Position numbers and translations under genes: made by a program
In this document: positions 26,865 to 36,127 of the stretch, piece after piece
Position numbering within the stretch: position 1 is the stretch's first letter
Layout of the letters: the number at the start of each line of letters is the position of its first letter
Source: a bacterium
Lineage (GTDB): Bacteria > Desulfobacterota > Desulfobulbia > Desulfobulbales > Desulfobulbaceae
NCBI GenBank assembly: GCA_030538155.1
Contig: JAUNUN010000010.1
Span: forward strand, 1-64,000
Length of the DNA: 64,000 nucleotides
Reading direction: 5' to 3'
The notes under the pieces: generated by a model
Database searches by the model: none
The model's input: the letters and a program-made list of their open reading frames with translations, nothing else
Told to the model about the DNA's origin: nothing

Positions 26865-29345
26865 TCAATTATCAGTGACTTTGCTTGTTTTTGCAGTGCT
26901 TTTTTTGCGCTCCCGGGGCGGAAATTCAAAACTGATCTTGCCCTTTTTGTCCAGGAGCAGATAGGCGTCAAAGGGCTTTTTCCGCTTGGAGATAAAACCG
27001 GTGATAAGCGGCGAACGGCCCTCGCTCAACAGGGGGGCGATATGTTCCGGATCGAGCCTGCGGCCCAGGATGACCTTCGATATCCTCAGTCCCTTTTTGT
27101 CGTCTCCCTCTAAGGCCGATTCCGACATATAGGCCCCCTGGGCCTCAAAAACCGGAGTGCCGTCAACCGGAGAAAGGCCCAAGGGCGTTTGCGCGCGAAT
27201 GGCGGCCAGGTCTTCCTCGGCTACGGAATCGGCAAAGAGAAACTCGATCTTACCGCCTTGCAGGCGCAGCGAGGCGGCGAAAGGCTTGCCCTTCTTGGAG
27301 CGAAAATCGTCAAAGGGGCCAAGGGTTTCACCTTGAATCAGGGCCGCGATTTCCTCCTCCCGCATGACCCGGCCGCCCAGCACCTTGCGGATGAGCACGG
27401 ATTTATCCTCTGCCTCATAGGCATTGGCGCGCTCGAAAAAACGCAGCCCGTTCAGCGGCGAAAAGGATGCCTCCGGCACCTCGTCCCTGGGCCCGGCCTT
27501 GACCCGGTCCACGATGGCACTAGTCATCTGCCGGATCTCCTGCATAAACTGCGGCCTGGTCATCTCGCCCTTTAAGATCTGGTTGAGCTTATACTCCCAT
27601 TCGCCGGTCAGCTCAGGAGAGGCCAGGACATCAATCTCGCGGGCCTCAAGAAGGCTCAAGAGTTCAAAGGCCTTGCCGGTGGGGGCCAGATCCCGCTGTT
27701 CCCGCACCACATACTTTTCGTTGAGCAACTTTTCAATGATGGCGGCACGGGTGGCGGGCGTACCCAAGCCGCGTTCCTTCATGGCTTCGGCCAGTTCCTC
27801 GTCATCAATCAGCTTGCCGGAATGCTCCATGGCCGAAAGCAGGGTGGCCTCGGTAAAGCGGGGCGGCGGTCTGGTTTCCTGCTCTTCACTGTCGATAGCG
27901 GTACACTCTGTCGCCTCATTCTTGGGCAGGGCCTGCAGATCCTGCTCAGCCTCCTCATCACCGGCCGCGGCCGCGCCATACACGGCCCGCCAACCGGCCT
28001 CCACCAAAATCTTGCCTTCGGTGAGGAAGGTTTCCTCTTCCACCAGAGAAAGGCGGGTGGTGTTGAGATAGACCGCAGGCGGGAAAAACACGGCCAGAAA
28101 GCGCTGCACGATCATCTGGTAGACCTTCAGCTCAGGCTCGCTCAGGTTGGTGGGCACACCAGTGGTGGGGATGATGGCAAAGTGATCGCTCACCTTCTTG
28201 TCGTTAAAAAGGCGCTTGTCCTTCTTGATGTAGTTTTTATCGAGCGCCTCACGGGCAAATTCACCAAAACGCCAGCCGCACTGGCTCTGCACGGCTTTCT
28301 TGACCGTGGGCAGATAGTCTTCCGGCAGAAAACGGCTGTCCGTACGGGGATAGGTGATCAGCTTGTGCTGCTCGTACAGGCTCTGGGCCAGGCCCAGGGT
28401 ATTTTTGGCGGAAAAACCGAAACGGTTGTTGGCCTCGCGCTGCAACAAGGTCAGATCGTAGAGCGGTGGCGCGCCCTTGCTGCTTTTCTTACTGCTCTCC
28501 TCCACCTGCGCGGGTTTGCCGGCGCATTTGGCCACAACGGCCTCGGCCCTGTCCTTGTGCCAGATACGGCTGCGGCGGCCATGGGGGTTGGCCTCATCCT
28601 TGGTAAAGGCCGGGTCGATCCACATGCCTTCATAGTTCACCTCACCACAGGTGAAATGGCCGCGCAGTTCCCAAAAGGTGGTGGGTACAAAGGCGCGGCG
28701 TTCTCGTTCGCGTTTGACCAAGAGGGAAAGGGTCGGAGTCTGTACCCGGCCGCAGGGGGTTTTGCGGAAACCGCCAAAACGGGAATTGTAACAGGTAAGT
28801 GCGCGAGTGGCATTGATGCCGATCAGCCAATCCGCTTCGGAACGGCACAGGGCCGTATCCTCCAGGGGCAACATTTCGCTGTTGTCGCGCAGGTTGGCAA
28901 GTCCTGTCCGAATGGCGTCCTGGGTCATGGACTGCAGCCAGAGCCGCTGGATTTTCTTGTTCCCAGCCTTGGCCTGCAGCGCCTGCTTCAGGATGTATTT
29001 GAAGATGAGTTCGCCTTCCCGGCCGGCATCGCAGGCATTGACAATCACATCCACATCCCGGCGGCGGATGAGTTTGCTCAGTGCATTGAACTGGCTCTTG
29101 GTGCCCGGCAAGATGCTGAGCGGAAATTCCTCAGGCAGAATGGGCAGGTTGTCAAAGCTCCATTTCTGAAAAGCCGGGTCAATTTCTTCGGGATAGGCAA
29201 TGGAAACCAGATGCCCCACGGCAAAGGAGACTATATGCTCATCGCCTTCGTAATGGGTTTTGGAGTGGGTGAATTTTCCCGGCAGGATACGGACGATGTC
29301 CGCAGCCACGCTGGGCTTTTCCGCTATGATAAGAGTTTTTCCCAT
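26865..29345 (-). CDS. topB: DNA topoisomerase III (type IA) with duplicated C-terminal module
   Basis: A type IA enzyme that relaxes and decatenates single-stranded regions. In the 826-residue protein the Toprim domain shows AEKPS (E9) and DAGREGE (106-112), and the active-site Tyr is Y332 in ITYPRTDSRFL. The C terminus carries two copies of a roughly 55-residue module: LIRKVLGGRVMREEEI ending KGKPFAASL, and RISKVILGRRLDPEHI ending KKPFDAYLL. These resemble Toprim C-terminal repeats. The ATG at 29345 is used because MGKTLIIAEKPS is the conserved start. It lies 35 bases behind the hydrolase. Confidence 0.92.
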   Translation of the reverse strand: MGKTLIIAEKPSVAADIVRILPGKFTHSKTHYEGDEHIVSFAVGHLVSIAYPEEIDPAFQKWSFDNLPILPEEFPLSILPGTKSQFNALSKLIRRRDVDVIVNACDAGREGELIFKYILKQALQAKAGNKKIQRLWLQSMTQDAIRTGLANLRDNSEMLPLEDTALCRSEADWLIGINATRALTCYNSRFGGFRKTPCGRVQTPTLSLLVKRERERRAFVPTTFWELRGHFTCGEVNYEGMWIDPAFTKDEANPHGRRSRIWHKDRAEAVVAKCAGKPAQVEESSKKSSKGAPPLYDLTLLQREANNRFGFSAKNTLGLAQSLYEQHKLITYPRTDSRFLPEDYLPTVKKAVQSQCGWRFGEFAREALDKNYIKKDKRLFNDKKVSDHFAIIPTTGVPTNLSEPELKVYQMIVQRFLAVFFPPAVYLNTTRLSLVEEETFLTEGKILVEAGWRAVYGAAAAGDEEAEQDLQALPKNEATECTAIDSEEQETRPPPRFTEATLLSAMEHSGKLIDDEELAEAMKERGLGTPATRAAIIEKLLNEKYVVREQRDLAPTGKAFELLSLLEAREIDVLASPELTGEWEYKLNQILKGEMTRPQFMQEIRQMTSAIVDRVKAGPRDEVPEASFSPLNGLRFFERANAYEAEDKSVLIRKVLGGRVMREEEIAALIQGETLGPFDDFRSKKGKPFAASLRLQGGKIEFLFADSVAEEDLAAIRAQTPLGLSPVDGTPVFEAQGAYMSESALEGDDKKGLRISKVILGRRLDPEHIAPLLSEGRSPLITGFISKRKKPFDAYLLLDKKGKISFEFPPRERKKSTAKTSKVTDN

Positions 29346-29380
29346 GCTGCTGGTACTGTTCGCCGGCACTGCTCGAGCAC

Positions 29381-29980
29381 TCAACCGATATGGCCCGGCA
29401 GGAATTCCTGCAGGTGGCCATGCCAGCGCTCCGGCTGCTCCAGATAGCAGGGATGCGGGGCCTTCGGATAGATTTCCACCCGAATATCAGCCAGTTTTTC
29501 GGCCAAGACCTTGCTCAACTGCGGCGGCGACACCTGATCGTCCTCGCCCCAGACGGCCAGGGTGGGCGCGCCGATTCGGCCAAGCTCGTTCTTGTTCTCT
29601 TCTACCCCCACCGGCCCGGCCAGAACCAAGGCTGTCACCAGCTCAGGATGTTTGACGGCAAACTCCATGGCAATGCGGCCACCCATGGAGGGGCCGATCA
29701 GGGCGGCTTTCTTCAGGTTTTGGCTGCTGAAAAACGCGGCAAGCACCGCATCCGGCGCACTGTCGCAGGCAGGGCTTGCGCCAAAACCGGGCATATCCAC
29801 GGCCAAGACGTGCAGGCCTATCTCTGCCAACACCTGCAGGGTGCCCAGCTCGCGCCAAGTATCTGCCTTAAATTTCATGCCATGCAAGAGTACCACCGCT
29901 CCAGCACCGGCAGTACCGGCCTCAAGCACGTGCACCGTGCAGGGGCCGGCGTTCACCATTTTCGATTGAATATCAGACAT
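29381..29980 (-). CDS. Alpha/beta hydrolase
   Basis: The 199-residue alpha/beta-hydrolase has an oxyanion region LLHGMKFKADTW, a nucleophile elbow GPSMGG with S98, an acidic residue in WGEDDQV, and a His in APHPCYLEQPERW. The catalytic triad therefore appears complete. GGAGGG lies about 6 bases before the ATG at 29980. No signal peptide is seen, so it is probably cytoplasmic. The substrate is unknown. topB follows on the same strand, but functional linkage is not evident. Confidence 0.85.
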   Translation of the reverse strand: MSDIQSKMVNAGPCTVHVLEAGTAGAGAVVLLHGMKFKADTWRELGTLQVLAEIGLHVLAVDMPGFGASPACDSAPDAVLAAFFSSQNLKKAALIGPSMGGRIAMEFAVKHPELVTALVLAGPVGVEENKNELGRIGAPTLAVWGEDDQVSPPQLSKVLAEKLADIRVEIYPKAPHPCYLEQPERWHGHLQEFLPGHIG

Positions 29981-30079
29981 CTTGTCCCTCCGGGCTAAAA
30001 TCATTGATTACGGCAAAAGACATAAACGTGCGGCCAGGCTTTGTCAACCGGCAGTACCCCTCTGCGCGTACGTCGCTAC

Positions 30080-31747
30080 TCACGGCACAGGCGCGCCTGC
30101 CGCGCCGGAGCCGACATTGAGCAGGGAGGGATCAATTGCGCGCAGGGCCTGCTCAACACTCGCCAAATTGCGCTCCACCTTGCTGTCCAGCCCGGCCTGC
30201 GGGTATTTCACCGGAATGTCGCGCAGCAGTTGGCGCGAGGTCAGAAGCAGCTTTTTACGGCTTTCCAGATCCGGGGTCTGGGTGGCGCGCACAAACAGCT
30301 CCGCTGCCTTTTGCCGGTTGTTTTCACCTGCCAGGGTGGCGGTATCAGTGATGCGCCGGCGGGCCTGATCATCGAAACTGCCTCCCAAAAGGGAGGAAAA
30401 GGTCTGCATGGCCTGGTCATATTCCTTGGCCGCCATCTGGGCGACACCCCTATCATACTGTTCCTGCAAGGCCTGATCACGGGCAGCGACCTGCTCCGGG
30501 CTCAGGGGAGCCGCCCCTGCCTCTGCGCCCACAGTTGCTGCAGGCGGCGTAGCCGGAACGGCGGCCGCATCACTATCCGGCTGAGGCGGAGCCGCAGTTC
30601 CAACACCTACTTGCTGCTCGACTCGCTGCAGGCCGCGATTCAGCCAAGCCTCGGCCTGGTCGCGCGTGTTCTTGTGGATGGCGTTGACATTGGCCACCAG
30701 CCGGGAGGCCGGATAACTGCTCAAGAACTGCTCGGCCTGCTCGGCCACGGCATAGCCGTCGCGGCTGGGGCTGTAGGCGAGGTAGTTGCGCACCAGGGTG
30801 GCATAGGCGGAAAGTTCATCGGCAGAGGCGCTTTGCTGCTGCAATACGGCAAGCTGGCGCTGCGACCAGGAATCACCCTGGTTGCCCGGCAGACGCACCA
30901 GCCGGTTGTAGCGTTCCTGCGCGGCCTGGTAATTGCCCCCGCTAAAGGAGATATCGCCCAGGGTGCGCAAGACGTCGGCTGCAAGCGTATCGCCCTGCCC
31001 GCCCAGTCGCTGGTCAAGCGAGGCAAGCTCCCGCTCTGCCTCTTCAAGCTGATAATTTTTCAACAGGGCCTGGCTGTACTGCCAAGTGGTGGTTGGGGCC
31101 GGCTGGCGGCCGGGGCCGCTCCACTGCTGGTTGTACAAGGTGATGACGCGGGTGTAGTCGCCTGCGCTAAAGGCCTCCTGAATCTGCGCATCGGGCGCGG
31201 CATAGGCCGGAGGCGGCATTGACGGCGGCTGGGAAGCTACCGGCGGCGGAGCGGCAGAGCTCCGTCCGCTTTTGAAATCCGCCAGCAGGCGGCCACAGCC
31301 CCCTTCCAGAAACTGCATGTCCTGCTGGTTCACCTGCAGAAGAGTATCGCCGGCCAGTTGCTGGGCAGTCTCCAGGTCGGTTTCCTGCAAGAGTTTTTTC
31401 TGCAGGGCGTCATAGTTGGTGAGGATATCCAGCAGTTCAGATTTGCAGGCGCTCAAACGCCCCATCTGCTCATGGGGAATCATTATGGAAGAGGGACTGT
31501 TCTCAATATTTTTGATCTCGTTCAGCCTCTCCTCATAGGAACGGATACGGGAACTGATGGTGTTCAGGGCGGGCTGAATCAGGGCAGGTCTGGTAATTTC
31601 AGGACGCGGAACATTCGCGCCCGGATCTGCCGGGGCCTTCTGCACCACGCGGCTGTCGGATGGGGCCGCGCAACCGGAAACAATGAGCGCGCCCAGTGCT
31701 GCGGCGCAGAACAACCTGAAACCTTTATTTTTTTCTTCTCTTTCCAT
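30080..31747 (-). CDS. Large periplasmic lipoprotein with TPR-like repeats
   Basis: The 555-residue protein has a lipoprotein signal ending IVSGC (C26). A helical region is rich in Gln and Leu (about 60-170), then a Pro-rich linker. TPR-like helical pairs follow (QIQEAFSAGDYTRVITLYNQ and ISFSGGNYQAAQERYNRLV), and a late RGVAQMAAKEYDQAMQTFSSLL repeat. It is probably anchored in the outer membrane facing the periplasm. The ATG at 31747 is chosen because the signal begins there. No known family name is assigned. Confidence 0.72.
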   Translation of the reverse strand: MEREEKNKGFRLFCAAALGALIVSGCAAPSDSRVVQKAPADPGANVPRPEITRPALIQPALNTISSRIRSYEERLNEIKNIENSPSSIMIPHEQMGRLSACKSELLDILTNYDALQKKLLQETDLETAQQLAGDTLLQVNQQDMQFLEGGCGRLLADFKSGRSSAAPPPVASQPPSMPPPAYAAPDAQIQEAFSAGDYTRVITLYNQQWSGPGRQPAPTTTWQYSQALLKNYQLEEAERELASLDQRLGGQGDTLAADVLRTLGDISFSGGNYQAAQERYNRLVRLPGNQGDSWSQRQLAVLQQQSASADELSAYATLVRNYLAYSPSRDGYAVAEQAEQFLSSYPASRLVANVNAIHKNTRDQAEAWLNRGLQRVEQQVGVGTAAPPQPDSDAAAVPATPPAATVGAEAGAAPLSPEQVAARDQALQEQYDRGVAQMAAKEYDQAMQTFSSLLGGSFDDQARRRITDTATLAGENNRQKAAELFVRATQTPDLESRKKLLLTSRQLLRDIPVKYPQAGLDSKVERNLASVEQALRAIDPSLLNVGSGAAGAPVP

Positions 31748-32079
31748 GCCACAACCTTTTTTGTGGATTTTGATGCGGATATGTTTCCAATGCCGGATCA
31801 AAGACGGCATCAAAGGGCACGGGCGCACATAAGACTACGCCCAGCGAGCATATGCCAAAGCCCGCACCGAAAACGCTTTGATTCGTCAATTGGAATGGGC
31901 AGTTCAGCAATGCGGCACTCCCATATAGACCATACAGCAATGACCCTGGCCGCATACAGCGCCGTACCTTATTCGTCTCTTGGCCAAAGAACAAGCACTA
32001 AGCCGGAAATGGCTGCAGGCGCGGAGCTGCACAGTGCGCCTGCAGAGCGGCCTAATTACCTTGTATTGTTGTTAGCCCA
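31748..32079. other. 332-base intergenic region, no gene seen
   Basis: This region lies between two minus-strand genes and presumably contains the promoter of the lipoprotein gene and the end of the msrAB transcript. I see no convincing coding frame, RNA gene or strong hairpin. Confidence 0.4.
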
Positions 32080-33147
32080 TTATTTTTGAAAAAGATGCAG
32101 ATACTCGCCCAGCCCCTCTTCCTCAAGCTGCTCCTTGGGTACGAAGCGAAGGGCTGCTGAATTGATGCAGTAGCGCTGACCGGCAGGCGCGGGGCCGTCG
32201 TTAAAGACATGGCCCAGGTGGGAGTCGCCCTTAATGCTGCGCACCTCGGTGCGAATCATGCCATGGCTGCTGTCTTTTTTCTCGCTTATGGTCTGCTTGT
32301 CCAGGGGCTGTGTGAAACTGGGCCAGCCGCTGCCGGAATCAAACTTGTGAGTGGAGCTGAAAAGCGGTTCGCCGCTCACCACATCCACATAAATGCCTTC
32401 GCTCTTGTTATCCCAATAGGTATTGTTGAAGGGCGGCTCCGTGCCGTTTTTCTGGGTAACCTGATACTGCAGCGGGGTCAGCCGGGCCTTCAGATCATCC
32501 GTTGTGGATGATGCCGCTGCGCTCGTCTTGTCAGCGCCTTTCTGCCACTCTTCCCAGGTTTGCCTGAGAAAGGTCTCGCGGCCGGAACCCTGACGGTAGC
32601 GCTGATAGTGGCCGGGGTTTTTCTTGTAAAAACCCTGGTGATAGTCCTCGGCCGGGTAAAAGGGTGCGGCAGGCAAAATGGCGGTGACCACGGGGCGTGA
32701 AAAAACGCCGCTTTCGTCCAACTCTTTTTTGGACTGCTCCGCCTGCCTGCGTTCATCCTCGTTCGCGTAAAAGATGGCGCTGATATAGCCGCGGCCACGA
32801 TCGGCAAACTGGCCGCCTGCATCGGTGGGGTCAATCTGCCGCCAGTAGGTTTGCAGAAGCTGGTCGTAGCTGATCAACTGCGGCTTGTAGACAACCTGCA
32901 CCACCTCGATGTGGCCGCCCCGGCTGTAGTTTTCGTAACTGGGATTTTTAGTGCTGCCGCCCGCATAACCGGGGGTAACCGACACGACTCCATCCAGCTT
33001 GTCAAAGGGCGATTCCATGCACCAGAAACAGCCGCCCGCAAACATGGCCCTGGCCTCGCCGGCCGCTCCCGCACCATGGGGCGCCAGTGTGAAAGCACCG
33101 GCAGACAAAAACAAAAAAATTCTATACATACGCTGAAATACAAACAT
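32080..33147 (-). CDS. msrAB: Secreted bifunctional methionine sulfoxide reductase MsrA-MsrB
   Basis: Repairs both stereoisomers of oxidised methionine. The 355-residue protein has a signal peptide (about 1-28). The MsrA domain has GGCFWCME (C40, C43), and the MsrB domain starts [18 protein letters not shown] with SGSGWPSF and catalytic RYCINSAAL (C327). The MsrB part lacks the paired CxxC zinc sites. Cys, not selenocysteine, is used at the active sites although selC is nearby. AAGGAGGAG lies ahead of the ATG. It is expected in the periplasm. Confidence 0.93.
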   Translation of the reverse strand: MFVFQRMYRIFLFLSAGAFTLAPHGAGAAGEARAMFAGGCFWCMESPFDKLDGVVSVTPGYAGGSTKNPSYENYSRGGHIEVVQVVYKPQLISYDQLLQTYWRQIDPTDAGGQFADRGRGYISAIFYANEDERRQAEQSKKELDESGVFSRPVVTAILPAAPFYPAEDYHQGFYKKNPGHYQRYRQGSGRETFLRQTWEEWQKGADKTSAAASSTTDDLKARLTPLQYQVTQKNGTEPPFNNTYWDNKSEGIYVDVVSGEPLFSSTHKFDSGSGWPSFTQPLDKQTISEKKDSSHGMIRTEVRSIKGDSHLGHVFNDGPAPAGQRYCINSAALRFVPKEQLEEEGLGEYLHLFQK

Positions 33148-33251
33148 AGTCTCCTCCTTGCTGCATGTACGAACACGATTTTTTGCAGGTCATAATGGAG
33201 AGAAGGTAGATCGTCTTGCCGCACTTGTCAGCCCTCCGGCCGGACAATACC

Positions 33252-33527
33252 CTACTCACTCCTTCTGTGGCAGAAGAGACAACGGTGCGGCGGCGGATGA
33301 TCCTCGGGCAAGGGATTGCTCATGCCCGGCCCATGGCAGGCGGCGCACTCCTTTTCCGCCTCCTTGCGCGGCATATCAAAAAAGCGGGCATGCTCGCCGT
33401 CTTTGGGAAGAGGAGGCGTGGCCACCGGCGGGGCCTGCCATAAAAAAAGAAAAATACCGGCGCAGACCAAGATAAAAATCAGGTTAAAGAGCCAAATCTT
33501 TTTCTTCTTGCGTACCTGTGCAGTCAT
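33252..33527 (-). CDS. Small membrane-anchored dihaem cytochrome c
   Basis: The 91-residue protein has one N-terminal membrane helix (about 12-30) and two CxxCH haem-attachment motifs, CAACH (61-65) and CLFCH (83-87), separated by a Pro-rich loop with several His (DHPPPH). Predicted as a periplasm-facing electron-transfer protein anchored in the inner membrane. It lies between the GGR-like flavoprotein (46 bases upstream) and msrAB (104 bases downstream) on the same strand. The electron partner is unknown. I do not recognise a named family. Confidence 0.75.
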   Translation of the reverse strand: MTAQVRKKKKIWLFNLIFILVCAGIFLFLWQAPPVATPPLPKDGEHARFFDMPRKEAEKECAACHGPGMSNPLPEDHPPPHRCLFCHRRSE

Positions 33528-33572
33528 ATATCCCCAGATATCTCTATCTTCAGTTGGAAATAGAAAGAAGCA

Positions 33573-34706
33573 TCAACCATCCTGCGCCACTGCCATTTCC
33601 AGACGACGGAAATCGACCGCGTGCAGACGCAGGAGGAGCAAAAACAACTCGGCCAGCACCAGGGGCAGGATGCGACCCCGACCGGCCAGGGCTGCCAGCC
33701 TTCGGTGCTGAGCGTGCCTCTTGATGAGCGCACTCAGTTCATTCGGGTCGGGCCTTTCATTTTCACTATACGATGCGAGGATCATCGCAGCCACGGCCTC
33801 ACCGCTGCACACGGCCGGATAAATACCCTCTCCGGTCAGGGCCGAACTGAGCCCGGCCGCATCGCCCACCAGCCATGTCCTGCCAAAATGCAGGCCTTGA
33901 AAATCGTAATTGACCCAACCCGCCTGCATAGGGGTCGTCTTCAGATCGATACCCTGCCTGGCCGCCCAGAATTGCAGATTGTGCTGCAGGGTCTTGGCCG
34001 ACATCAGGCGGCTGTCACTGAAAGCGCCTACCGAGCAGAGGCCCGCATGGGGGAAGATCCAGCCATAGCCTGAGGCAAAGAGTCGGGGATCGAGGTGCCA
34101 TTCCATCTCCGGCCGCTGAAGCCTTTCAATGGGCAGCATGGCGTTCAAGCCGATGGACAGGCAGGATGAAAGTCCCAAAGCGCGCCGCACCAGTGACCGT
34201 GCCCCATCTGCGCCCACCAGATGTTCACAGGAGCATTCCCGCACCCGGCCGGCAGCATCGCGCAGCAGGACTCCCCTGTCTGTAAGGTTCAGGGCATGCA
34301 CACCGCAGCAGAGAAGAGCACCGGCCTCCCGGGCCTGCTGTGCCATCCACCCGCCCAGCCGCTCCCGATTGACCGTGGCAACAATGGGCTGCTGCTCTTC
34401 AACCCTGATGCGCTGCCGGGGACTGCACAGGTGCTGGACGGGAAAGGCCCGTTCAATCAAGCCTTGCGGCAGATTGCCGAGCATGCCGCTTGCCGTGATG
34501 CCGCCCGCGCAGACCTTGCGGCCAAAGGAGGCTTTGCGCTCCACAAGCAGCACCCGTGCGCCGCCTCGTGCCAATGCTTTAGCGCAGGCCAGGCCGCCGG
34601 GGCCGCCGCCGATGATGACTACATCTGCCTGCTCGGGCAGGGCTGCAGCCGTATCCCTAGCTTCCACATATGCGCAGGAATCGCTCACGCCGAAAAACTC
34701 CGCCAC
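33573..34706 (-). CDS. Geranylgeranyl reductase-family FAD-dependent oxidoreductase
   Basis: A flavoprotein of the group that saturates isoprenoid chains or oxidises related lipids. The 377-residue protein has the FAD-binding GGGPGGLACAKALARGGARV near residue 34, KVCAGGIT (a family signature), GADGARSLVRRALG, and the C-terminal WLVGDAAGLSSALTGEGIY. The start at 34706 is GTG with AAGGA too close. Another GTG at 34688, with GGAG 9 bases ahead, may be the true start. A quinone or membrane lipid side chain is a likely substrate by family only. Confidence 0.8.
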   Translation of the reverse strand: MAEFFGVSDSCAYVEARDTAAALPEQADVVIIGGGPGGLACAKALARGGARVLLVERKASFGRKVCAGGITASGMLGNLPQGLIERAFPVQHLCSPRQRIRVEEQQPIVATVNRERLGGWMAQQAREAGALLCCGVHALNLTDRGVLLRDAAGRVRECSCEHLVGADGARSLVRRALGLSSCLSIGLNAMLPIERLQRPEMEWHLDPRLFASGYGWIFPHAGLCSVGAFSDSRLMSAKTLQHNLQFWAARQGIDLKTTPMQAGWVNYDFQGLHFGRTWLVGDAAGLSSALTGEGIYPAVCSGEAVAAMILASYSENERPDPNELSALIKRHAQHRRLAALAGRGRILPLVLAELFLLLLRLHAVDFRRLEMAVAQDG

Positions 34707-34878
34707 TTCCTTGTCTTGCTTGCTTTCATGCGCTGATTACGCTAGCCTCCGGCGCAGATTTTACCCATAGGTCCGCTGCCTGCACCCGCCATGGCGAAGG
34801 GCCTCCTGCCCTGTCGGCAACAGCCTGACCGGTCATCTTTCCACAAACTTTTTCTTCTCACCTGGGAGCTTTCCTGCA

Positions 34879-35787
34879 ATGGCACAAGGAGCCGATTCAG
34901 TAAAAACCATATTGTACGCCCTGGCCGCAAATTCCGCCATTTTTTTAGCAAAACTGGCCGCCGCCCTGTACACCGGCTCGGGCGCGATGATGGCAGAGGC
35001 TGTGCACTCGCTTGCCGATGCGGGTAACCAAGGGCTTTTGCTCTTTGGCCACAAGGCAGCCAAGAGTCCGCCTTCGCCGGATTATCCATTGGGCCGGGGC
35101 AAGGAGATTTACTTCTGGAGCTTTATCGTCGCGCTCATCCTCTTCAGCATGGGCGGGCTCTTTTCCCTGTACGAGGGCTGGCACAAACTGCATGCGGCCG
35201 AGCCCCTCACCCGTCCCTCTATTGCCCTGACTGTGCTCATCTTTGCCATTGCGGCTGAATCGCTCTCCTTATGGGGCTGTATCAGGGAGGTGAACAAGGA
35301 ACGCCGGGGCCGCAGCTACCTACGCTGGTTCCGCGAAACCCGCAACTCATCTCTTTTAGTGGTGTTCGGCGAGGATATTGCCGCCCTGCTCGGCCTTATT
35401 TTCGCGGCTCTTGCCATCAGCGCCACCATGATCACCGGCAACCCGCTCTTTGATGCCCTGGGCACCATGGCCATTGGCGTCCTTCTGATACTGGTCGCCT
35501 TTTTTATCGGCCTTGAGGTCAAATCACTCTTGGTGGGCCAGGGTGTGGATCCGTCCACCAAGGAAGAGATGCTGGCCCTTTTGCAGAACCGGCCGGAGAT
35601 CCATACCATTTACAACATGCTTACCCTGCAGATGGGGGATGATGTGGTGCTGGCGGTGAAGGCCAAGATGCACGCTGCGGGCAGCGAAGAGCAGATGGTG
35701 AAAAACATCAATGCCTGTGAAGCAGCCCTGCGCGCCGCCTTTCCTCAGGTGTTGTGGCTCTTCTTTGAGCCGGATATCAAGGAGTAG
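34879..35787 (+). CDS. Cation diffusion facilitator (CDF) family transporter
   Basis: A divalent metal/proton antiporter of the inner membrane. The 302-residue protein shows the family metal site EAVHSLADAGNQ (H43, D47) in the second helix. Several hydrophobic helices follow, then a soluble C-terminal domain of about 90 residues (MLTLQMGDDVVLAVKAKM). Zn, Fe or Mn specificity cannot be set from this. GGGAG lies about 9 bases ahead of the ATG. A repeat element begins immediately after the stop codon. Confidence 0.88.
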   Translation: MAQGADSVKTILYALAANSAIFLAKLAAALYTGSGAMMAEAVHSLADAGNQGLLLFGHKAAKSPPSPDYPLGRGKEIYFWSFIVALILFSMGGLFSLYEGWHKLHAAEPLTRPSIALTVLIFAIAAESLSLWGCIREVNKERRGRSYLRWFRETRNSSLLVVFGEDIAALLGLIFAALAISATMITGNPLFDALGTMAIGVLLILVAFFIGLEVKSLLVGQGVDPSTKEEMLALLQNRPEIHTIYNMLTLQMGDDVVLAVKAKMHAAGSEEQMVKNINACEAALRAAFPQVLWLFFEPDIKE

Positions 35788-35910
35788 TTCCAGTTCCCTA
35801 TCAAAGCCCTATCTGCGTCGGCTTCGGTAAATGCTCCTCGGAGTACCAGATGTACGCCTGCGTCGCATTTCCCTCGCCTCCTTGATAGCATCTTTGATAT
35901 GAAACTGGAA
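35788..35910. repeat. Dispersed terminal-inverted-repeat element, copy 3 (best ends)
   Basis: A 123-base element with ends TTCCAGTTCCCTATCAAAG and CTTTGATATGAAACTGGAA, which are inverted repeats with 16 of 19 bases matching. The internal blocks GTCGGCTTC, TGTACGCCTGCGTCGC and CTTGATAGCATC are shared with the copies near 5.6 and 6.5 kb. It begins on the base after the CDF stop codon. No credible gene is inside. Confidence 0.75.
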
Positions 35911-36127
35911 TAATACCGCTTTATAATCAAAGCTCTTCCCGCCGGTTTGGAGCATGCTCGTGACGAAACGTGCTCACGCGCTCCAAACCGGCCCTGCCTT
36001 CCTCCTGTTCTTTGAGATCACTTCTATTTGATCACTTTTCCTTCAGGTTGGAACAGGCGGATGAGCATGCCGTTTTTCTCTTTTTCATCACTTTCCACCA
36101 CCTTCCATTACCTTTCATCAATTAGAC
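35911..36127. other. Intergenic region before pepN with long hairpin
   Basis: This follows the repeat element and precedes pepN. It contains the 13-bp stem GCCGGTTTGGAGC (35941-35953) with GCTCCAAACCGGC (35980-35992), a 26-base loop and no U-tract. Beyond it are two short GATCACTT words. It presumably holds the pepN promoter, not identifiable by eye. Confidence 0.45.

Noticed and set aside
31725-31994. 89-codon minus-strand open frame upstream of the large lipoprotein
   Set aside because: It overlaps the lipoprotein start region in another frame and has no recognisable features.
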